DNA from: Thermoflexus sp040289485 | GTDB taxonomy: Bacteria > Chloroflexota > Anaerolineae > Thermoflexales > Thermoflexaceae | Assembly (NCBI RefSeq): GCF_040289485.1 | Contig: NZ_PSLG01000039.1 | Location: 1-20,130, forward strand | DNA length: 20,130 nucleotides | Direction: 5' to 3' | Part shown: positions 7,826 through 12,815 of the stretch, piece by piece | Numbering within the stretch: position 1 is the stretch's first letter | Layout: the number at the start of each line of letters is the position of its first letter | The notes under the pieces: model-generated | The model's database searches: none | Seen by the model: only the letters and a program-made list of their open reading frames with translations | Told to the model about the DNA's origin: nothing | Made by a program: the position numbers and the translations under genes

Positions 7826-9979
7826 TCAGAGGACTTCGGGGGCGGGGATCCCCAGGAGATACAGGGCGTTGGCCAAGGTCTGTCGGGCGGCAGCCACCAG
7901 GGCCAGGCGGCCCTCCCGGATGGGCGAGGGGGCGGTGAGCACCGGACAGTCCCGGTAGAACTCGTTGAAGGCCCGGGCCAGCTCGAAGGCGTAATTGGCG
8001 ATGAGCAGCGGCTTGTAGCGTTCGGCCGCGGCCTGGACCAGGTCGGGGAAGGTGGCGATGGCTTCCAGGAGGGCGACCTCCTGGGGCTCCAGGGCCTCGA
8101 AGCGGGCGGCCCCGTCCAGGGGGACGGCGGCCTCTGCCTTCTCCAGGATGCGGCACGCCCGGGCGTGGGCGTACTGGAGATACGGCCCGGTCTGCCCCTC
8201 CAGGTTGAGGGCCGCGTCCCAGTCGAAGACGATGACCTTGTTGTTGTCCACGCTGAGCATGCTGTATTTCATCACCCCTTTGGCCACCGCCTCGGCGATG
8301 CGCTCCTTCTGCTCCGGGGGCAGGTCGGGGTTCTTCTCCTCCACGATGCGGCGGGCCCGCTCCCGGGCCTCGGCGGCGAAATCCTCGTAGAGCACCACGT
8401 TCCCCGCGCGGGAGGACATCTTCCCCCCCGGCAGGGTGACCATCTCGTAGGCCAGGTGATAACACTTGCTGGCCTGGGGGAAGCCCCACAGCTCCAGGAT
8501 CTTGAAGATCTGCTTGAAATAGAGGGACTGGCGCACATCCACCACGTAGATCGAGCGGTCGATCCGGAACTGCTCGAACTTGCGCTTGGCCAGGGCAAGG
8601 TCCTTGGTGGAGTAAAGGGTGGTGCCGTCGCTGCGCAGGATGGCCAGGGTGCGGTATTCCTCCTTCCCCTCCTGGCCCAGCAGCCGGTCGATCTCCACCA
8701 CCACCGGGCCGTGGGGCCGCAGATCGGTGGCGATGCCCTTGGCGATGAGCTCCTCGACGATGTGCTTGCCTTCCTCCTCCACCTCGCTCTCGAAGAACCA
8801 AACATCGAAGGTGATGTCCAGTTCCTGGTAGATGCGGCGGAACTCCTCCAGGCTCCACTCCCGGGTCCGCCGCCACAGCCCGAGGAGCTCGGGGTCCCGG
8901 GCCTCCCAGCGGGCGAAAAGGGCCTTGATCTCTTTCTCATAGTTCCATTCCTCGGGGCGGTGGCCGATGGCCTGGTAGCGAGCCCACAAGGCGGCCACCG
9001 CTCGGCGGTCGGCCTCGCCCCCTTTGCCCCGGCGGGCCTGGGCCTTCTCCCTCAATTCCGCCAGCCACTGCTCCATCGCCTTCCAGAGGGACCACAGCCA
9101 ATCCTTGTCGACGATGGCGTCCAGGTCGGGGATCTCCCCCAGGGCCATAGCCCGGATGAGGACGGCGGCGTCCTTCGGGCCGACGGGGCCGGAGGCTGCG
9201 TGGGCGGCCAGGGCCTCCGCCAGGCGGGCGAGGAGGGCGTCCCGGACCCAGGGGGTGATCCCTTCCGCGCGGAAGGCGGTCAGCAGGAAGCGGACCACCT
9301 CCTGGCGATAGGCGTCGGCCTCCTCCAGGCGGGCCTCGGCTTCGGCGTAGACCTGGCCGAGCCAGGCCCCCCGCCGCTCGGCGGGCTCCTCTCCGCGGTG
9401 GAACCGCAGGTAACCCCATAGGCACTTGATCACGTGGGCACCGATGTCGCCCGGATAGGTGGCCCGGATCACCTCGAAGCCGGCGAAGTCCAGGATGCGG
9501 GCCAGGGCGTCCCCTAGGATCGCGTTGCGGAGGTGGCCGATGTGGAAGGCCTTGTGGGTGTTGGGCTGGGAGAACTCCACCATCACCCGTTCGCCCTTGG
9601 GGGCGCCGCGCCCGTAGGCCGGCCCCTCTCGGAGCACCGTCTCGAGGATGGTGCGGGCGACGTGGGCGGGGTTGAAATAGAGGTTGAGGTAGCCCCGCAC
9701 GGCCTCCACCCGCTGGAAGCGTGGATCACCCTGCAAGGCCGTCTGGAGGTGATCGGCCAGCCTTCGGGCGATCTCCTGGGCGCGGGCGGGCACCTCCAGG
9801 TCGGGGCGGGCCTTCTTCTCCATGGCGGCGAGCTGCATCGGCAGCGGCGTGCCCATCCCCCAGGTGTAGGCGAAGGGGAGGTCCCGCCATTCGATGGAAG
9901 GGGGATCCGGCAGGCCCAAAGCCTGGAGGGCCCGGCGGATCTGCTCGGACGCCCACTCCCGATATGCCGCCAGGATCAT
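7826..9979 (-). CDS. argS: Arginyl-tRNA synthetase with a large insertion
   Basis: Class I aminoacyl-tRNA synthetase that charges tRNA-Arg. The N-terminal Add1-like domain occupies about residues 1-120. It is followed by the HIGH signature in FHIGHLRNA (146-149), the arginine-pocket region YPGDIGAHV (175-183), the KMSS signature in GGKMSSRAGNV (520-523), and the C-terminal anticodon-binding domain with YLQYAHAR and FNEFYRDCPVL. At 717 residues it is well above the usual 540-600. The excess is mostly one block of about 115 residues (roughly 230-346), inserted between YAEAEARLEE and the EARDPELLGLWRR helix, where family members normally join directly. The ATG at 9979 has only a weak purine-rich stretch (GCGAGG) upstream. 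tRNA-Arg lies directly upstream on the same strand. Confidence 0.95.
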   Translation of the reverse strand: MILAAYREWASEQIRRALQALGLPDPPSIEWRDLPFAYTWGMGTPLPMQLAAMEKKARPDLEVPARAQEIARRLADHLQTALQGDPRFQRVEAVRGYLNLYFNPAHVARTILETVLREGPAYGRGAPKGERVMVEFSQPNTHKAFHIGHLRNAILGDALARILDFAGFEVIRATYPGDIGAHVIKCLWGYLRFHRGEEPAERRGAWLGQVYAEAEARLEEADAYRQEVVRFLLTAFRAEGITPWVRDALLARLAEALAAHAASGPVGPKDAAVLIRAMALGEIPDLDAIVDKDWLWSLWKAMEQWLAELREKAQARRGKGGEADRRAVAALWARYQAIGHRPEEWNYEKEIKALFARWEARDPELLGLWRRTREWSLEEFRRIYQELDITFDVWFFESEVEEEGKHIVEELIAKGIATDLRPHGPVVVEIDRLLGQEGKEEYRTLAILRSDGTTLYSTKDLALAKRKFEQFRIDRSIYVVDVRQSLYFKQIFKILELWGFPQASKCYHLAYEMVTLPGGKMSSRAGNVVLYEDFAAEARERARRIVEEKNPDLPPEQKERIAEAVAKGVMKYSMLSVDNNKVIVFDWDAALNLEGQTGPYLQYAHARACRILEKAEAAVPLDGAARFEALEPQEVALLEAIATFPDLVQAAAERYKPLLIANYAFELARAFNEFYRDCPVLTAPSPIREGRLALVAAARQTLANALYLLGIPAPEVL

Positions 9980-10034
9980 GCGGGTTGGCCTCGCTCGGTC
10001 GGGCTACGGACGGGCGCGGTCGACGTGGATGGCG

Positions 10035-10066
10035 AAAAAGAGAGGCCGCTGGGGAGCGGCCTCTCT
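10035..10066 (-). terminator. Intrinsic terminator after tRNA-Arg
   Basis: A perfect 12-bp stem (10039-10050 paired with 10055-10066) with a four-base loop. On the minus strand a T run (complement of 10035-10039) follows it. It lies just past the 3' end of tRNA-Arg and 56 bases before the argS start codon. Confidence 0.9.
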
Positions 10067-10074
10067 GTAACCGA

Positions 10075-10152
10075 TGGCGCGCCCGGCAGGATTTGAACCT
10101 GCGACCTTTGCCTCCGCAGGGCAACGCTCTATCCAGGCTGAGCTACGGGCGC
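10075..10152 (-). tRNA. tRNA-Arg (anticodon GCG), CCA encoded
   Basis: A full cloverleaf folds on the minus strand: acceptor GCGCCCG/CGGGCGC, U8-A9, D stem GCTC/GAGC, anticodon stem TTGCC/GGCAA with loop CTGCGGA, T stem GCAGG/CCTGC with TTCAAAT, discriminator G73 and a genomically encoded CCA. Anticodon positions 34-36 read GCG (codon CGC, with CGT by wobble). The D loop has A20 and the anticodon has C35, both arginine identity elements. Most bacteria use an ACG (inosine) tRNA for this box, so GCG is notable. A strong promoter precedes it and a hairpin terminator follows. Confidence 0.95.
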
Positions 10153-10163
10153 GCATCGCTTTC

Positions 10164-10192
10164 ATTTTAGCATAGCCCTCCCGGCCTGGCAA
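10164..10192 (-). promoter_or_regulatory. Promoter of tRNA-Arg
   Basis: On the minus strand TTGCCA (10192-10187) and TAAAAT (10169-10164) are separated by 17 bases, with an extended TG motif before the -10. The predicted start is about five bases before the mature tRNA 5' end. Confidence 0.85.
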
Positions 10193-10230
10193 GGCCATGG
10201 GGGAGAGCGCGGCTTCCCGCCCGCGGGTCC

Positions 10231-10881
10231 TCACGGCCGATGGGGGTTGAAGGTCCGGATGAAGGCGATGATGTCGGCCAGGTCCTGATCGGTGAGGGCC
10301 GGGTTGCCCCCCTTCGGGGGCATATCCACTCCGGTGGTGTTGGCCGGGTCCGTCGCCGGCCGCCCCTTCTTGATGAACTCCAGCAGCTGGGCATCGGTCT
10401 GCTGGCGCACGAAGGCGCTGGTCGTCAGGTCCTTCCCCAGCCCGGGGATCCCCTTGGCGTCCGGGCCGTGGCACGAGGCGCAGGTCCCCGCGAACAGCTC
10501 CTTCCCCTTGGCCGGATCGCCCGACAATGTCGCCGCCGACGGCGCGGGGGCGGCGGTGGAGGACGAAGGGGCGGCCTCCTGGGCCGGGGAGGCGCCCTCA
10601 GGCCGAGGCATCGGATACAAGAGGACGGCCAGGACGACCACCAGCGCCAAGCCGCTGATCACGAAGGGCCCGGGGCCGATGCGCTGGGGGGGGGCGGCGG
10701 CCGTTGCCGGAGAGGCCCCCGGGGTGGCGCGGGCCGGCGCCGCCGGGGCCTGTCCGTAGGCGGCCTGAACCTCCCGGGTGAGCCAGACCATCAGGGCGGC
10801 GAGGAGGGCGCCCAAGACCAGAGTGGCCGCCAGGATGCCGCCGATCAACAGCACCCACTGGAGTGGAGAGAGGGCCGGCAT
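10231..10881 (-). CDS. Membrane-anchored c-type cytochrome
   Basis: A 216-residue protein with two predicted membrane helices (about 8-34 and 72-91), joined by an Ala/Pro-rich linker. A second Ala/Ser/Pro-rich linker (92-119) leads to a class I cytochrome c domain. The heme site is CASCH (Cys134, Cys137, His138), and the likely distal ligand is Met187 in GVDMPPKGG. The final helix (LADIIAFIRTF) is typical of the fold. The cytochrome domain should face the outside, probably carrying electrons between a quinol-oxidising complex and a terminal oxidase, but no respiratory-complex gene is in the window. GAGGTGGGG precedes the ATG at 10881, and a consensus-like promoter lies at 10932-10961. No gene symbol can be assigned. 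Confidence 0.85.
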   Translation of the reverse strand: MPALSPLQWVLLIGGILAATLVLGALLAALMVWLTREVQAAYGQAPAAPARATPGASPATAAAPPQRIGPGPFVISGLALVVVLAVLLYPMPRPEGASPAQEAAPSSSTAAPAPSAATLSGDPAKGKELFAGTCASCHGPDAKGIPGLGKDLTTSAFVRQQTDAQLLEFIKKGRPATDPANTTGVDMPPKGGNPALTDQDLADIIAFIRTFNPHRP

Positions 10882-10931
10882 TCACCCCACCTCGTTCTGA
10901 AAAGATCCAAACCCTTCCAGAGACCAAGGGA

Positions 10932-10961
10932 ATTCTAGGGGGGATCCGGATCCGGTGTCAA
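10932..10961 (-). promoter_or_regulatory. Promoter of the cytochrome c gene, with a palindrome in its spacer
   Basis: On the minus strand TTGACA (10961-10956) and TAGAAT (10937-10932) are separated by 18 bases. The spacer contains a perfect 12-bp palindrome, GGATCCGGATCC (10942-10953), which could be an operator or chance. Confidence 0.8.
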
Positions 10962-11031
10962 CCCATCCACGCTCTTTCTGGTCGGGCGCCTCCGATTTGG
11001 AGGTTTCCGGGCCGTGGGGGTCTCCTGGGGA

Positions 11032-11066
11032 TTGACCCCGCGGGGCCCTATTGGTATAATCCAAGA
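11032..11066 (+). promoter_or_regulatory. Promoter of gntR with a dre-like operator
   Basis: TTGACC (11032-11037) and TATAAT (11055-11060) are spaced by 17 bases, with a TG extension at 11052-11053. The -10 box sits inside the imperfect inverted repeat TTGGTATAATCCAA (11051-11064). This resembles operators bound by HutC-type GntR regulators such as NagR/DasR (dre sites). The promoter is clear; the operator is inference and would imply autoregulation. Confidence 0.8.
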
Positions 11067-11097
11067 TAAACCAGATGTTCCTGGGGCTGAGGTGGGA

Positions 11098-11874
11098 ATG
11101 GGGGCGGATGAGGAGGCATTGCGCCACTTGCTGTTGGCGGAGCCGTTGGAGCGGGAAGGCCCGCTCCCCCTTCACGAGCAGATTCGGGAGCGGCTGTTGA
11201 AGGCGATCCAGAGCGGGAAGGTGGCGGCCCATCGGCGTCTGCCCTCGGAGCGGGTCCTGGCCCAATGGTTCGCGGTCAACCGCCTGACCGTTCGCCAGGC
11301 GCTGCGGGAACTGATCGCCCAGGGCTATCTGTATGCCCGCTTCGGGCGGGGGACGTTCGTGGCGGCGCGGCCGGTGCATCAACCCTTGCAATGGTTGACC
11401 AGTTTCACCGAGGACATGGCCGCCCGCGGCATGAAAGCCTCCAGCCGGGTCCTCGCCCGGGAGATCCGGCCGGCCCCTGCTGACATCGCGGCGCGCCTGG
11501 GGATCGCCCCTGGGGCGGAGGTGGTGCGCCTGGAGCGACTGCGCCTGGCCGATGGGGAGCCCATGGCCATCGAGACCGCCTTCCTGCCGCACGCCCGTTG
11601 TCCGGGCCTCTTGGCCTTTGATTTCTCCCGATGTTCCCTCTACGAGGTCCTGCGGAAGCATTTCGGTCTACGGCTGGACCGGGCGGAGCAGGTGCTGCGG
11701 GCGGTCGTTCTGCCGGCGCGGGAGGCCCGGCTGCTGGGCGTCTCGCGGGGGGCCCCGGCGTTCCTTTTGGAGCGGACCACCTTCTTGGACAGTGGGGAGG
11801 CCATCGAGTTCGTGCGTTCCTTCTACCGAGGGGACCGCTATCAGTTCCGGGTCCATCTGCTCACTCCACGGTGA
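11098..11874 (+). CDS. GntR-family transcriptional regulator, HutC subfamily
   Basis: A 258-residue regulator. The N-terminal GntR winged helix spans about 24-90, with the family pattern LPSERVLAQWFAVNRLTVRQ, ALRELIAQGYL and GRGTFV. A UTRA effector domain (about 98-254) follows, containing RLRLADGEPMAIETAFLP and FVRSFYRGDRYQFRV. UTRA domains usually bind sugar phosphates or similar small molecules. The frame is open upstream to 11014, but that lies before the promoter; ATG 11098 with GAGG at 11089-11092 is about 30 bases after the predicted transcription start. The ulaA fragment follows after 15 bases and then the SIS gene, so the regulator probably controls amino-sugar or sugar-acid uptake and use. 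The exact effector is unknown. Confidence 0.92.
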   Translation: MGADEEALRHLLLAEPLEREGPLPLHEQIRERLLKAIQSGKVAAHRRLPSERVLAQWFAVNRLTVRQALRELIAQGYLYARFGRGTFVAARPVHQPLQWLTSFTEDMAARGMKASSRVLAREIRPAPADIAARLGIAPGAEVVRLERLRLADGEPMAIETAFLPHARCPGLLAFDFSRCSLYEVLRKHFGLRLDRAEQVLRAVVLPAREARLLGVSRGAPAFLLERTTFLDSGEAIEFVRSFYRGDRYQFRVHLLTPR

Positions 11875-11889
11875 ACCGGGAGGTGTGCC

Positions 11890-12024
11890 ATGCAGATCCT
11901 TCAGTGGATCGCGACGAACCTTTTGACGCAGGTGGCCATCCTCATCGGCCTGATCACCGCTGTCGGCCTTATCCTTCAGCGTCGCGCCTTTGAGGAGGTG
12001 ATCGGGGGGGCGCTCCGGGCGGGG
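11890..12024 (+). pseudogene. 5' fragment of a PTS ascorbate-type IIC permease gene (ulaA/sgaT-like)
   Basis: The frame starts at an ATG with GGGAGGTG at 11878-11885 and encodes about 45 residues that look like the N-terminus of UlaA/SgaT-family IIC permeases: QILQWIATNLL, then a membrane helix (AILIGLITAVGLIL), then QRRAFEEVIGGALRAG. A real member continues for about 400 more residues. Here similarity stops near 12024, and the frame runs on through SIS-gene DNA in the wrong register to a stop at 12088-12090. The good ribosome binding site and intact coding start suggest a recent deletion. It may still be translated as a 66-residue single-helix peptide. Recognition of the family is from memory of its N-terminal pattern, not from alignment. 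Confidence 0.7.
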
Positions 12025-12026
12025 TC

Positions 12027-12704
12027 TTGGAGCAACTGCAGCGGGCCTTTGAGGCGAACCGGGAGGCCATCCCGGCGGCGGCCGATCTGATCGTCCGCAC
12101 GATCCAGGCGGACGGGATCGTGCATGTGTTCGGCAGTGGCCATTCCCAGTTGGTGGCCCTCGACGTGGCCGGCCGCGCCGGAGGCCTCGCCGGGGTGAAT
12201 CCGCTCTTCGACCCCCTCTTCGGCCGCGCAGAGCGGCTGGAGGGCTTCGCCCCGCTCCTGCTGGCGGCCCATTCCTTCCAGCCGGCTGACGTCCTGATCG
12301 TGATCTCCCACTCGGGACGGAACCCCGCGCCCATCGAGGTGGCCCTCCACGGGAAGGCCCACGGCCTCCCTGTGATCGCCGTGACGGCGGTCGCCTTCAG
12401 CCGTTCGATGCCCTCTCGTCACTCCTCCGGCAAGCGGCTCTTCGAACTCGCCGACGTGGTCCTGGACACCCTGGGCGCCCCCGGGGATGCGGCCGTCCCC
12501 CTCGGCCCTGGGCTTGCCGTCGGCCCGACCTCGACGGTGGTGGGTGCGGCCCTCCTCCAGGCGGTGATGGTCGAGGCCGCGGCCCGCCTCCTCGCCCGGG
12601 GGATTCCACCGCCGGTTTTCCGCTCGGGGAACTTGGAGGGGGCCGACGCCCACAACCGGGCCCTGCGCGAGCGCTACCGCGGGCGGGTGCAATGGGTGGT
12701 GTGA
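12027..12704 (+). CDS. SIS-domain sugar isomerase-like protein, apparently 5'-truncated
   Basis: A 225-residue sugar-isomerase domain protein of the kind annotated as sugar isomerase domain-containing (AgaS/GmhA-like SIS fold). Phosphosugar-binding motifs are FGSGHS (35-40) and VISHSGRNPAPIE (92-104); SRHSSGKRLFE, VGPTSTVVGA and the C-terminal PPVFRSGNLEGADAHN also fit the family. Relatives normally have about 14 more residues at the N-terminus. Here the frame opens at a TTG (12027) without a good ribosome binding site, directly at the end of the ulaA-like fragment and in another frame. The first helix (LEQLQRAFEANREAI) may therefore be incomplete. The rest is uninterrupted, so it could still fold. 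It would act on a phosphorylated sugar or amino sugar. Confidence 0.75.
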   Translation: MEQLQRAFEANREAIPAAADLIVRTIQADGIVHVFGSGHSQLVALDVAGRAGGLAGVNPLFDPLFGRAERLEGFAPLLLAAHSFQPADVLIVISHSGRNPAPIEVALHGKAHGLPVIAVTAVAFSRSMPSRHSSGKRLFELADVVLDTLGAPGDAAVPLGPGLAVGPTSTVVGAALLQAVMVEAAARLLARGIPPPVFRSGNLEGADAHNRALRERYRGRVQWVV

Positions 12705-12778
12705 GTTCGCGAGGGCCCCGGCGCGTCCCCCCCAAGGCTCCTCCAGGCCCGCGGATCTCCCATCCCACCGCACGGCGC

Positions 12779-12808
12779 TATAATCCGCAACCGAACGAGG
12801 GTGAGGAG
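12779..12808 (+). promoter_or_regulatory. -10 box and ribosome binding site of the glycosyltransferase gene
   Basis: A perfect TATAAT at 12779-12784 has no clear -35 box. GAGGAG at 12803-12808 lies seven bases before the GTG at 12816 and supports that start over the GTG at 12801. Confidence 0.55.
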
Positions 12809-12815
12809 CGGCCGT

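Noticed and set aside
7269..8876. A 535-codon frame in another register of argS
   Set aside because: It overlaps real argS coding sequence and has low-complexity Gly/Pro/Arg/His composition; not a gene.
12001..12026. Programmed slippage on the 7-G run joining the ulaA and SIS frames
   Set aside because: UlaA-like coding continues past the G run to about 12024 in the original frame, so the frame change lies at the junction, not at the run. A simple deletion explains it better.
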